A DNA stretch of 64,000 nucleotides from Littorina saxatilis. Lineage: Eukaryota > Mollusca > Gastropoda > Littorinimorpha > Littorinidae. Where the stretch lies: the NCBI RefSeq assembly GCF_037325665.1, contig NC_090255.1, positions 29,994,310 to 30,058,309 on the forward strand, given 5' to 3'. Position numbers and translations under genes: made by a program. The stretch's first letter is position 1. Each line of letters begins with the position of its first letter. Below, piece after piece: positions 8,401-17,971 of this stretch. Below the pieces are notes generated by a model. The model made no database searches, had not been told where the DNA came from, and saw only the letters and a program-made list of their open reading frames with translations.

Positions 8401-9240
8401 ATTAAGAGCAGCCTTCCACTTGGACACACACCTAAACTCTACAGCCTGCCAGTTTTCTGTACACAGTAGGATTAAGAGCAGCCTTCCACTTGGACACACA
8501 CCTAAACTCTACAGCCTGCCAGTTTTCTGTACACAGTAGGATTAAGAGCAGCCTTCCACTTGGACACACACCTAAACTCTACAGCCTGCCAGTTTTCTGT
8601 ACACAGTAGGATTAAGAGCAGCCTTCCACTTGGACACACACCTAAACTCTACAGCCTGCCAGTTTTCTGTACACAGTAGGATTAAGAGCAGCCTTCCACT
8701 TGGACACACACCTAAACTCTACAGCCTGCCAGTTTTCTGTACACAGTAGGATTTAGAGCAGCCTTCCACTTGGACACACACCTAAACTCTACAGCCTGCC
8801 AGTTTTCTGTACACAGTAGGATTTAGAGCAGCCTTCCACTTGGACACACACCTAAACTCTACAGCCTGCCAGTTTTCTGTACACAGTAGGATTAAGAGCA
8901 GCCTTCCACTTGGACACACACCTAAACTCTACAGCCTGCCAGTTTTCTGTACACAGTAGGATTAAGAGCAGCCTTCCACTTGGACACACACCTAAACTCT
9001 ACAGCCTGCCAGTTTTCTGTACACAGTAGGATTTAGAGCAGCCTTCCACTTGGACACACACCTAAACTCTACAGCCTGCCAGTTTTCTGTACACAGTAGG
9101 ATTAAGAGCAGCCTTCCACTTGGACACACACCTAAACTCTACAGCCTGCCAGTTTTCTGTACACAGTAGGATTAAGAGCAGCCTTCCACTTGGACGCACA
9201 CCTAAACTCTACAGCCTGCCAGTTTTCTGTACACAGTAGG
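8401..9240. repeat. Minisatellite, 12 units of exactly 70 bp
   Basis: The unit begins attaagagcagccttccact, continues through tggacacacacctaaactct and ends acacagtagg. All twelve units are 70 bp with no length change. Units starting at 8751, 8821 and 9031 carry atttag in place of attaag, and the last unit has tggacg in place of tggaca. The near-identity argues for recent expansion or repeated homogenisation. No coding frame runs through it. Confidence 0.97.
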
Positions 9241-9363
9241 ATTTTTTTTCCAATTAATTTTATTTATAAGTGACATCTTTGTCAAACTGCCAAATTAATG
9301 CAGCAAAATATTCTGAATCTGTGCATGAACCAGCCAGGCTATTATCATGTGTTATTTGTTTAA

Positions 9364-9866
9364 AGGTACTGAACTTGTCAAATCCAGGTGCACGGAGCCC
9401 CTGGGGCTTTTAGTCATACCTCAGGCAGCTATCCGTTAGAAGAACTACCAAGTTTCATTGACTTGCACCCAAAGAGTCAAGAACTGCGATTTTTTTACAA
9501 ATTAATTTTGTACTCGGACACGGCTGGTCTAGGCCTATTTTTGGATCTAAATTTAGATCAGGTAGATCACCACATCATGCACAAAAAGACACGTCACTAA
9601 GCAAACTATGTCAGACGTACGTCATCATGAGTTTGTGTAAAACAAAATGGAGGCCGGAATCACTCAGTTGAATCGAACTCCGACCAAACACCAACGTAAT
9701 AACTAGGTTAATTTATGCACTCGTGTGAACAAGAAACTGTCGAGCTTTTACAGATGTCGTCGTTGGGTAGTTTTGGGTTTGTTTTACTACCATAGGATTT
9801 TTGAACTGTAAATGCACTCAGCTGCAACAAAAACACAAAACGAAGGCTGTGAGCTGCACTGTGCCT
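9364..9866. mobile_element. TTAA-flanked MITE (family T1), copy 1
   Basis: The element begins AGGTACTGAACTTGTC and ends with CACTGTGCCT, with TTAA directly at both sides (9360-9363 and 9867-9870). Close copies lie at 23360-23859 and 52828-53315. TTAA duplications suggest a piggyBac- or Kolobok-type helper. The 70-residue open frame at 9388-9600 recurs in the copies only because the DNA is repeated. Confidence 0.8.
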
Positions 9867-9973
9867 TTAAGGAAAAGGATGCTTTTCCAGCAAGTAAGGG
9901 CCTGGACAGGCCTGCAGTGGTTTAACATGATAGTTTACACGGGAAAAAACGGTACCTTTATTAAAATATTCAC

Positions 9974-10069
9974 CTGTGGTCAGTATTGTTGACGAACATG
10001 TGTTGGTACTGAGGGGCTGCATCTTCCGGTCCGTGTGGAGCTGGCACACTTAACACCATCATCACTGGT
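9974..10069 (-). CDS. Sulf1: Extracellular sulfatase (SULF-type), coding exon 4
   Basis: The exon is 96 bp, between a tgcag acceptor and a gtgaat donor. It reads PVMMVLSVPAPHGPEDAAPQ then YQHMFVNNTDH, equivalent to the SULF stretch [20 protein letters not shown]; the APHGPE histidine belongs to the sulfatase active-site region. It begins after two bases and ends with two bases of split codons, and both joins restore sense codons. Confidence 0.9.
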
Positions 10070-10418
10070 CTGCAAAATTATTGAAATTAATAAATGCAAA
10101 AAAATACGTTTTAATACTCATGACATCTATAGTTAATCGGCATGGCTTTAGTGACTCTCTCTCTCTCTCAATCACGCAAATGAAGCGGCCCAAATTATTT
10201 ATGAAAATAAAAGTGGCCTCAATAATCTTGAAGCGCTAAAAGAATTTTGCGATTCAAAGCGCATACTCTCAGTCTAAACTAGTGATTCCACCAATTATAG
10301 TACAAGCAATGCCCTACACATCTCAAACAATCTGGCACGTGAGGTATAGATGGTTTGGACGGAAACCTTCTCATATCAGCTGCACCAAAGAAACCCTTCT
10401 AGCAAACCATCCACTCAC

Positions 10419-10644
10419 TTGGTGCGGTCAAGTCTCTTGGAGCGTTTGAAGTACGCCACGCTGTCGTTGGCAATGAGATCGGTGAGGTAATCCTGGTAGT
10501 AATTGTCGTAGTGTTTCTGCAGCTGTCCCCCATAGCTCATGGTGTAGTTGTAAAAGCGCGAGTTTCTCACCAAGCCTATCCACTTGTCCCACCCCGCCGG
10601 AGTGTAGGTCCCGTTGTACTTGTTGAGGTACTTGCCGAAATACC
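10419..10644 (-). CDS. Sulf1: Extracellular sulfatase (SULF-type), coding exon 3
   Basis: The exon is 226 bp with acceptor ttttgcacag and donor gtgagt. It reads YFGKYLNKYNGTYTPAGWDK, then LVRNSRFYNYTMSYG, then DYLTDLIANDSVAYFKRSKR, which follows human SULF1/2 (FFGKYLNEYNGSY, NSRFYNYT, DYFTDLITNES) closely. The lysine of GKYLN is a known active-site position of the family. Several N-glycosylation sequons (NGT, NYT, NDS) are present, as expected for a secreted enzyme. Confidence 0.93.
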
Positions 10645-10833
10645 CTGTGCAAAAAACACAGTACAGTGGAACCACCTGAGTTTTTTTTTCTTTTCATTTT
10701 CATTTATCATTGTCGGGTTGCTTCCTCCCAGTCGAAAGCTAGCAGCTTCTTCTTCTTCTTCTGCGTTCGATGAAAGCTAGCAGCAACAGATGTCCTTTTA
10801 AGACTGTCAAAAATCTTTGAAAATTAAGATTAA

Positions 10834-11347
10834 AGGTCCTTGTCTACATTTTTATACCGAAATCGCCATTTGACCATTAAAATCCAGAGTCTATTATCTA
10901 CAAATATCAACAATACACCCCCTTTCGATCAGGAAAGACGAATCCAGTGTAGCCGTTTGAAAATTCATTGTAGTATTCCAGCATAGTATTGGAAAATGCC
11001 AAGCGCAACTCTCCTCTTAAATCCTGTGCATTTCGTGCGTTTAAAAAAAGCGTGGACAGCGCTCCAGTGTCAAACTGTTGCTGCACTTGTTTGGGCGTGG
11101 CAATAAGCATAGTGACATGAATTTGATTGGTCAGTATTTTTAGGCAAAGCACATGTTCTCAGCAAACAGAAAACAAAATATTGGAAGCGTGAGTCACGCT
11201 AATCAAAAATAAAATCTTTTTTTTACATATATATACTTTTTTTTCTATAACTTTTTCCCCCATGGTTCATTCATCATCTGACATAACTTTTTAGCAAAAT
11301 CTAACCATAAGATTATTGAAAAAAAGCAAAAATGTAGACGACCACCT
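10834..11347. mobile_element. TTAA-flanked MITE (family T2) in sulfatase intron 2
   Basis: The left end AGGTCCTTGTCTACATTTTT is nearly the inverse of the right end AAAAATGTAGACGACCACCT, and TTAA lies at both borders (10830-10833 and 11348-11351). The 514-bp interior has a short open frame on the minus strand (10907-11152) without recognisable domain. It differs in sequence from family T1 but shares the AGGT ends and the TTAA target. Confidence 0.75.
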
Positions 11348-11827
11348 TTAAGAGGGATGGGGCTGCAAAATGCATGGACGTGAGTTTACAGACTAATTCA
11401 TTAGGTCTTCAAAAAAAGTGACTGCTCATACGACTCACCTTCGTCTTACATTATATGACTCAGACATTATCTGGTACTCTAGCTGCATAAACATTTAAGA
11501 AAATGAAAAAGTTCTGCTTATTGACCTGGGCATGATCTTAACAAGATCAACCAGACTTGGGTCATCGATAGCATAAGATCATCTGGAAGCATGTGAACTT
11601 TTAGGCAGAGCTCGAGATTACTTTCAGGGAAGTTGGAAGAACAGGCGACAAGGAAATATGCCCTTTTATCAGGAAGCGACCTCTCATTCGAGGGACCTTA
11701 CATTATAGGTACAACTGTATCTTACATTGCGTGCAACAAAAACTCAGACATGCTACCCTTGCTAACAGTAACACTAACAAACCAGGAGAAGTAAAACAAA
11801 AAACTGACACAGTGGCTGCCTCCTTAC

Positions 11828-12067
11828 CTGTCTTATAGCCGGCCTTCTGCAGGTAGGGGGCAAAGGTGTATGGCTCATGATCGCGAACCCACTGAGAGGA
11901 GGAGCAGTTGTCGTTGTTGGTGAAGACATTGTGGTTGTGGACGTACAGCCCCGTCAGCATGGAGCTCCGCGACGGACAGCACATTGGTGTGGAAGTAAAG
12001 GAGTTATTGAAGTACGCTCCTCGGTCGATCATGTACCGCTGCAGTTTGGGCATGACTTTCAACGATC
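11828..12067 (-). CDS. Sulf1: Extracellular sulfatase (SULF-type), coding exon 2 with the catalytic cysteine
   Basis: The exon is 240 bp, between acceptor cacttacag and donor gtaagg. It contains [15 protein letters not shown], in which the first cysteine of C-x-P-S-R is the residue changed to formylglycine in all eukaryotic sulfatases (residue 115 of the joined protein). The following [19 protein letters not shown] is diagnostic of the SULF/G6S group. Both ends are in phase 1. Directly upstream, fragments of this exon's 5' end and acceptor are repeated twice more. Confidence 0.95.
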
Positions 12068-12210
12068 CTGTAAGTGACAAAAATGATAAGACAATCCAGT
12101 ACTACTACTAGTGCAGTTTTTGCATGACTTTCAACGATCCTGCGAGTGAAAAGTTATCAGAGAATGAAGAACTAGTCCAGTTTTTGCATACATTTCAATG
12201 ATCCTATGTG
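12043..12210 (-). repeat. Three tandem copies of the exon 2 splice-acceptor region
   Basis: The real boundary (about 12043-12075) has gcatgactttcaacgatcctg followed by the acceptor. A second copy at about 12112-12149 keeps gcatgactttcaacgatcctg and again an AG in the acceptor position on the minus strand. A third, more diverged copy is at about 12178-12210. A splice at the second copy would soon meet a stop codon, so the extra copies look like decoys or relics. Confidence 0.75.
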
Positions 12211-12859
12211 TGGGGAGAATTATAAGACCATAAAGCACTGTGACAAGGAAAAGTAACATTCATGAAGAGAATGGTCGTTTTTTTGTCAATGACCGAACAA
12301 TTTTCAGATCACTGACTGATACAAGGCGAGCGCGTCAACCAATCTGAATTTGTATCCACTGGTTGTGGCAATCACAGTTGGAAAGTTTGACTTTTCAAGA
12401 GGTCGATAATTTGCCAGGGATTTGTGTATAGATCTGTAAGATTGAATATTTGTGAGTGTATACATGTATGTGTGGTTATGTTTGTCTGTGTGTGTGTATA
12501 GATGTCAATGTCTGCCTACATTCTGTATGTATGCCTGCATAACAGGGTGGAGTTGATCACAATGCCATAACATTAATCCACATATTATATGTTTGAAGCA
12601 ATATTATTACTAGGTATATAATTATATTGAACATTGTTCTTAATTTCTGCACTGCACACAGCTATTTTCATTATTCACCCAAGAATTCAACCAATCATAC
12701 ACTAAATTCAATCATATGATTTATTTATATACTATTTGAAGGCATACATGTACTTACAGGCATATAGCAATGTATTCATTTTTGGGAATACACACAATCA
12801 CACACACACACATACAGACACACACGCGCTCCCCAAAAACAACTTCAAAACAAACTCAC

Positions 12860-13115
12860 CTAATAACACATCCTGGTCATCAGTTATGATCAGAACAATG
12901 TTGGGGGACTTGCTTTTTTGCAGCCGGGATTGCTGAACAATTTGTTGATAGCTCCGCCGGTACTCTCCATCCAACAGAATCTTCCGACGCCGAACCTGAC
13001 CCTCAGACCGATCTCTGGCATCAGCAATGTCACACACTGAGAAAACCACTAAGAACACCGCAATGACCAGTAGAGATACTGGCCACTGGCCACGTAGTAG
13101 CCTGTTAGCAGCCAT
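12860..13115 (-). CDS. Sulf1: Extracellular sulfatase (SULF-type), coding exon 1 with signal anchor
   Basis: I place the start at the ATG ending at 13115, the first in-frame ATG, giving MAANRLLRGQWP followed by a hydrophobic stretch (VSLLVIAVFLVVFSVC) that fits a signal peptide or signal anchor at residues 13-28. A basic segment (QVRRRKIL) precedes the sulfatase domain, which opens with PNIVLIITDDQDVLLG; D79, D80 and the following QD bind the metal ion. The exon ends in phase 1 at a gtgagt donor. SULF enzymes remove 6-O-sulfates from heparan sulfate at the cell surface and so tune Wnt, FGF and other signalling. Joined exons give 323 codons, a little over a third of a usual SULF protein. Confidence 0.9.
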
Positions 13116-13325
13116 TGGGCATGTCACTGGATCATGGATGTCTTGTGGAGAGCTGGAACTAGCTCAAGCACTGCTTTGTGCCTGAAGATTGGGCACTCGA
13201 CAATCAGTGTTACCTCTTCAGTTTGAAGTTTGTGGTTCAGGTTTTACAAGCTCATTTTCGAGTATGCTGAGATGAACTTGAGTTTCTGAGAGAGAGAAAG
13301 AAAAGTAAAGTCGAATAAGTTATAA
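13116..13325 (-). other. Sulfatase 5' region up to the DIRS insertion
   Basis: This stretch should be 5' UTR, promoter or the edge of an upstream intron. A short upstream frame (ATG ATC CAG TGA, near 13125-13136) precedes the start codon. I see no convincing TATA box or further splice donor, so the transcription start is not fixed. Confidence 0.4.
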
Positions 13326-13539
13326 TTCAAAACATAAACGAGTACTTACCAAGTCGAAGTTTGTGTAGAATTCCATGATGCAGTTTACAGGAACGGAGGG
13401 ATATGTGAGTGCGCATGCGCTAGGCTAGCCATATTTTACAGCATAGATCATCAAAGCGTAAACCATATCTTTGATGATCTACAAAGTTTTACAACAACAA
13501 AAGTTAAGTTGTAAACAGAGGGTGGGTTTTATTGAGGGA

Positions 13540-13660
13540 GGGCACATATCCCTCCGTTCCTGTAAACTGCATCATGGAATTCTACACAAACTTCGACTTG
13601 GTAAGTACTCGTTTATGTTTTGAATTCCATTTCATGCAGTTTACCGAAACTACGGTTTAT
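13540..13660 (-). repeat. Internal complementary region of the second DIRS element
   Basis: The left part (cgttcctgtaaactgcatca to gttttgaat) is the inverse of the left terminus at 13326-13400. The right part (ccatttcatgcagtttaccg to tttatgtgag) is the inverse of the right terminus at about 20655-20695. Together they show that the two termini abut in a circular intermediate. Confidence 0.85.
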
Positions 13661-14001
13661 GTGAGACTTCAAAGTTGTTGTTGTCAAACTTCCATTTCAA
13701 CATTCATTGATTCACTCACATTTTAGAAGATAAATGTTTCTTGTTCTGATAACTTTATTAATTCTAAAAGTAGCAGAGGTATGAGTATATTCAGAATACT
13801 CGAAACAATCTACTGCACATTTCAAATCAATGACACTTTTTTATCAAAAAACAAAACCATTAATGCTTTCTGCATCAAGAAAGTTTTCTTTTACAACTGT
13901 ACACATTATTTCACCCTTTTTCTGTGACATTTGTGCATCAAATAATAAATTCATCAATGCTTTTTTGCATCAATAAAGTTTTCTTTCACAACAGTACTTG
14001 T

Positions 14002-15222
14002 CTACACACTTTTCTTTCCATAGTAATTCAAGATTGTGTTCTTTTTCATCTGACTCTGCAATGGTTTGTCATAGAATTGTTTGAATGTTTTTGCATTGGT
14101 CCAACCAGCTGCTTTGAGAATATCACCAAGAGGTACACCTGACCTCTTCATTGCTGATGACGCTGCACATCTGAAGCTGTGTGGTGTATAACTTGACAAT
14201 CCAGCTCTCGCTAATACTGTCCGTAACCAGCGAGAAATTGTGTCCCTTGATGCTGGTTCATGAGGCGGTTTGTAACACAACAACAGTTTACCGCTCTGAT
14301 CAACTCTCAGTTTCTTTGTGCGTTCAATGTATTCTTTCAAGCACTTGACTACACAAACTTGCTCATCCACAGTATATACTGGTAAATCTAAATTTTGCTG
14401 ATGATAGCCAGGTCTTGTGTGTTTCAACTTTTCTGACATGTAAATAACACATTTATTCTCTAAAAAACAAACAGATTCTAGGTTCATCAAATGAAGCGTT
14501 TGCACCCTTTGAGCAGATGCCAACAAAAGTAAAGCCGATACTTTCAGCGTTATGTCTTTCAATGAAAGCTGAGCATTGTCTGGAAGAGTCTTAAAGTATT
14601 TCAAAACATCACCAACATCCCATATCTTGGAATGCCTTGGCATTGGTGTCCTGAGTTCAAAAACTCCCTTCAAAAATCTCACAACCAAAGGATGAGTACC
14701 AATCGTAGATTTATCTGACATCAAAATAACTGAAGAAAGTGCACTTCTGGCAGTATTAATTGCACTGTAACCTAATCCAGCTTCAAAGAGATCAGTGAGA
14801 AAACTTAACACTAGATTTACAGAGGGACGCAAGGGATCACTTGACCGTTGAGCACAAAAGGATCGCCATCTCGCAAGATAACAGGCATATTGTTTCTTGG
14901 TTGTACTTCTCCATGAAGCACAGATGATGCTTTGAGTCTTTCCATGAAGGCCTCGTGTCTCGAGAGATTGCCTGATAAGACACAAGCCAGGAGACGTAGT
15001 TTTCTCTGAAGTGGATGTGCTGCATTGCTGTGTGGTAAAGTCAGAAGACGTTTCCCTTTCGGAAGAATCACAGGTTCCTGGACTAGCAACCGCAGAAGCT
15101 GGGGAAACCACACCGCTGTTGGCCACAGGGGAACAATCAGCATGCCGTCTGCCCGGTCTCTCCTCCACTGCATCAGCACCCTTTGAATCAGACTGAAAGG
15201 AGGAAATGCATATATCAGCCAT
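14002..15222 (-). CDS. Tyrosine recombinase of the second DIRS element
   Basis: The 406-codon frame shows a tyrosine recombinase: a core-binding part (CASWRSTTKKQYACYLARWRS), LLLASAQRVQTLHLMNL with the first arginine, the H-x-x-R box in TPHSFRCAASS, and AAGWTNAKTFKQFYDKPL with the terminal tyrosine. The first part overlaps the RNase H frame by about 400 bases and may not all be translated. The enzyme would insert the circular DNA copy. Confidence 0.88.
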   Translation of the reverse strand: MADICISSFQSDSKGADAVEERPGRRHADCSPVANSGVVSPASAVASPGTCDSSERETSSDFTTQQCSTSTSEKTTSPGLCLIRQSLETRGLHGKTQSIICASWRSTTKKQYACYLARWRSFCAQRSSDPLRPSVNLVLSFLTDLFEAGLGYSAINTARSALSSVILMSDKSTIGTHPLVVRFLKGVFELRTPMPRHSKIWDVGDVLKYFKTLPDNAQLSLKDITLKVSALLLLASAQRVQTLHLMNLESVCFLENKCVIYMSEKLKHTRPGYHQQNLDLPVYTVDEQVCVVKCLKEYIERTKKLRVDQSGKLLLCYKPPHEPASRDTISRWLRTVLARAGLSSYTPHSFRCAASSAMKRSGVPLGDILKAAGWTNAKTFKQFYDKPLQSQMKKNTILNYYGKKSV

Positions 15223-16988
15223 TTTGACCAGTTGTGTTCAAATGCATCGACTGCATACGCTTCTGGATCATGTCCCCATGACATGAAAGGTTTTACCTGA
15301 AAATTCAACCTTGAGGCAAAGAGATCAATTTCTGGATTCAGCAGTGTCTCTTTAAGCCTATGAAATACAACATCATTCAGTTTCCATTCTGTACGGTCAT
15401 TGAACTGACGTGACTGCATATCTGCTTCAGTGTTACATTTCCCAGGAATATGTGTAGCAGATAACCAAATCAAATTATCTTTACACCAAATCCAGATTCT
15501 TTTTGCCAACGCATTACATTCATGTGAATGTGATCCTCCCATATTCTTTATGTAGGCAATAGCACAAGTGTTATCTGATAACACCAAGACATGTCTCCCT
15601 GTGAGTTTTGCTTTGAAACTTTTCAGTGCATATTCTATTGCCAGTAATTCAAGCACATTTATATGAAAAGCTCTTTCATTCATTGACCATCGTCCCCCTG
15701 TTTTCAGGTCTCCACACACTGCGCCCCAACCTCCTGTAGAAGAAGCATCAGTCTGGATTGTTATGTCATGGCATGCATTTTGCACTGTATGGTATGACTC
15801 ATCAATGTTCTCAATCCACCAGTCTAACTCTGAACAAGCATTGTCAGATAGATTAGCTAAAGACTCAAAATTTCCTTTTGCTACTTTAAGGGCATCAGAC
15901 TTGTCTTTTTCTAACTGTCTGAAATACAGAGGTCCCCACCTATTAGCAGGAAAAGTGGCAACCAACATTCCAATGACTTGAGCCAGTTCTCTGATTCTGA
16001 TTCTTTTCTTTCCCTTGAGTCTGTAACAGGCTGCCTTTATATTCTGCCTTTTTTGCTCTGGAAGTGATACAGTCATATCTTCAGAATTCAACCAAAACCC
16101 AAGGTATTTTAACCGTTTGCTTGGATTGAGAACAGATTTGTCATCATGTATTGTGAAACCAAGAGATTCAAAGAGTTTTACTGTCTCACTGACATTCACT
16201 TCACATTCTTCAACTGTGTCTGCCTGTAAATAACAATCATCAATGTATGAGGTAGACAGAAAACCTTGTGCCCTCAACTTTGCATACACTGGTTTTAGCA
16301 GCTTTGTGAAGTACCTTGGACAGTTACTCAAACCATTTGGAAAGCATGTATACTGAAACATTTGTTCACGCCATCTGAATTTTAGAAATTTTCTGAACTG
16401 ATGTTTGACAGGAACTGAATAGTAAGCGTGTCTAAGATCAACTGAGGCCATATAACAGTCTTTAGTCATCATTTGTGTAGCAGTTGACAAGTTATCCATT
16501 TTAAAATGTTCGTACTCAACGGATTCATTGAATCTTTTCAAGTTCAAAATAAGCCGATGTGACCCATCTGGCTTTTCAACAAGAAAAATAGGTGAAACCA
16601 CCTCATTTTCTTCTGGTTTTGATGGCTCAATGACATGCATACTCAATAGATGTTCTACTTCTGCATCCATTATCTGAAATAAGTGACCAGGAACTTGATT
16701 TTTGGCCTCATGCTGAGTTTGCACCTTCTCAATGTCTTCACTCAAAGGAATTTCTGTTCCCTGTACCATATCTAGAATAAAGGAATCAGATGTCAATTTC
16801 TTCCAATTATGAACAAAATGTTTCAGTTTACCTGCTTCAAATGTGGCATTCTTTATTTCACATACCTCTTTGTTGTCTACTCTGCTTGCCTGCTTGTCGT
16901 GCCGGAGAAGAATGGTCTCCCTTGACTTCTCCCTCTCCCCCTGAACTGAGCTCCTCTCTTCCAGTTCCACCTTCCTCTTCCTCTCCAT
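14817..16988 (-). CDS. Reverse transcriptase and RNase H of the second DIRS element
   Basis: The 723-codon frame has reverse transcriptase motifs VSPIFLVEKPDGSHRLILNL, SVDLRHAYYSVPV, CFPNGLSNCPRYFTKL and the catalytic YIDDCYL. RNase H follows with IQTDASSTGGWGAV, INVLELLAIEYAL, LVLSDNTCAIAYIKNMGG and HIPGKCNTEADMQSR. The start overlaps the Gag-like frame by about 110 bases in another reading phase. No DDE integrase or protease is present. Confidence 0.92.
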   Translation of the reverse strand: MERKRKVELEERSSVQGEREKSRETILLRHDKQASRVDNKEVCEIKNATFEAGKLKHFVHNWKKLTSDSFILDMVQGTEIPLSEDIEKVQTQHEAKNQVPGHLFQIMDAEVEHLLSMHVIEPSKPEENEVVSPIFLVEKPDGSHRLILNLKRFNESVEYEHFKMDNLSTATQMMTKDCYMASVDLRHAYYSVPVKHQFRKFLKFRWREQMFQYTCFPNGLSNCPRYFTKLLKPVYAKLRAQGFLSTSYIDDCYLQADTVEECEVNVSETVKLFESLGFTIHDDKSVLNPSKRLKYLGFWLNSEDMTVSLPEQKRQNIKAACYRLKGKKRIRIRELAQVIGMLVATFPANRWGPLYFRQLEKDKSDALKVAKGNFESLANLSDNACSELDWWIENIDESYHTVQNACHDITIQTDASSTGGWGAVCGDLKTGGRWSMNERAFHINVLELLAIEYALKSFKAKLTGRHVLVLSDNTCAIAYIKNMGGSHSHECNALAKRIWIWCKDNLIWLSATHIPGKCNTEADMQSRQFNDRTEWKLNDVVFHRLKETLLNPEIDLFASRLNFQVKPFMSWGHDPEAYAVDAFEHNWSKWLIYAFPPFSLIQRVLMQWRRDRADGMLIVPLWPTAVWFPQLLRLLVQEPVILPKGKRLLTLPHSNAAHPLQRKLRLLACVLSGNLSRHEAFMERLKASSVLHGEVQPRNNMPVILRDGDPFVLNGQVIPCVPL

Positions 16989-17971
16989 TCGGAGTTTTTT
17001 GGTGCATACTGACGGGATGGGAAATATTTTTGCCCTCTACTTGATTGAGTAAAGGCAAGTCCAAGTTTGGTTGTACAGTCAATATCAGCACACGCTGACT
17101 TGAGATCATCCCCAAATAGCCACTGAGTGACTGGTATGTTTGAAGATGCCAGTTTTCTGTATTTCTTGTTCACATTTTGTCCAGACAGTATTTTTGCTCT
17201 TCTGTCCAGTGACATGTCATACGCTGTTTTCAGTATCAGCCCACTTGCCTCAGCAATTGTTTTGATCAGCTTTTTCTGTTCCTCATTGGCAACCCCCATT
17301 TTTAGGGACACATCCCAGGCCACAACAAGAGCATTGTTGGCCGTGTACAGTAACTTCTGTTGACGTTGTGATTTTAAGTCATACGTTTTGGCACTGTGTT
17401 CCATCAAACCCCAGATTTCGGGATTCACTTTTGGGACGCCTGTCTCAATGTTCTTTGGGCGTTTAAACTCTCTTTCTTTTTGCTTCATCTTTTCTTCGGT
17501 CATCTGACCCTTTGCCATCACTGATACAAGTTTTGCAATTCGATCTGCAACTTCATCACCAAGAGTCTCAGAAATGTCAAAATCTTGCTCCAGTTCATTC
17601 ATAATTTCACTCTCATTGGGGTCGCTCAGTTCAGCCTCGGGTCGAGATTCTGATGCTTGAGTTTTACACATTTCTTCAAGAAGGTGATCGAAATCATCCC
17701 CAGTCTCCACAGATTGTTCGTCATCACTGACTTCACGTTTTCTCTTTTTCGATTGTTTCGTTTGGGGCGAGTCGCCATCTTTGTCTACCACCATAGTTAG
17801 AAACTTCAAAATTTTCTCATTTTGACTCTTCATCTTTTCCCAATCCGAGATTGGTAGAGTGACTGTTTGTGGTTTTTCCTTTCCACCCGTGTCGGGTGCG
17901 TGGATCAAGTCATTCAATTCTGAGTCCGAATCGAGTTCCAACTCTACTTGTTTCTCGGGTCGCGCTAGCAC
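16877..17971 (-). CDS. Gag-like protein of the second DIRS element
   Basis: The frame is about 364 codons long, acidic in the first third, with a basic nuclear-signal-like word (KQSKKRKRE) and a glycine/arginine-rich end (WRGRGRWNWKRGAQFRGRGR). It resembles other DIRS first frames in size and in the basic RNA-binding tail but has no RS domain. Its upstream edge runs into the foldback element, so the natural start is not evident. Confidence 0.65.
   Translation of the reverse strand: MLARPEKQVELELDSDSELNDLIHAPDTGGKEKPQTVTLPISDWEKMKSQNEKILKFLTMVVDKDGDSPQTKQSKKRKREVSDDEQSVETGDDFDHLLEEMCKTQASESRPEAELSDPNESEIMNELEQDFDISETLGDEVADRIAKLVSVMAKGQMTEEKMKQKEREFKRPKNIETGVPKVNPEIWGLMEHSAKTYDLKSQRQQKLLYTANNALVVAWDVSLKMGVANEEQKKLIKTIAEASGLILKTAYDMSLDRRAKILSGQNVNKKYRKLASSNIPVTQWLFGDDLKSACADIDCTTKLGLAFTQSSRGQKYFPSRQYAPKNSEWRGRGRWNWKRGAQFRGRGRSQGRPFFSGTTSRQAE

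Larger units (their letters stand above)
777..9973 (-). other. Sulfatase intron 4, 9.2 kb, built from nested insertions
   Basis: The GT and AG borders are at 9973/9972 and 778/777 on the minus strand. Almost all of its length is repeats described separately: an (ACC)n/poly-C run, an interrupted MITE, a DIRS element, a SINE, a 70-bp minisatellite and a TTAA MITE. I see no further coding exon in it. Confidence 0.8.

Noticed and set aside
8401-9240. Regular repeats that could suggest a CRISPR array
   Set aside because: The units are continuous 70-bp tandem copies without variable spacers, in an animal intron.
9388-9600. 70-codon frame MHGAPGAFSHTSG, repeated at 52852
   Set aside because: It recurs only because it lies in the TTAA MITE; no start context, no domain, and the third copy differs.
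10907-11152. 81-codon frame in sulfatase intron 2
   Set aside because: It lies wholly within the TTAA MITE of family T2.
626-13115. N-acetylglucosamine-6-sulfatase (GNS) as identity of the sulfatase
   Set aside because: SVDDLVEK and PAPH fit GNS, but [30 protein letters not shown] and LQRRRLQTL follow SULF; I keep SULF with GNS as the second choice.
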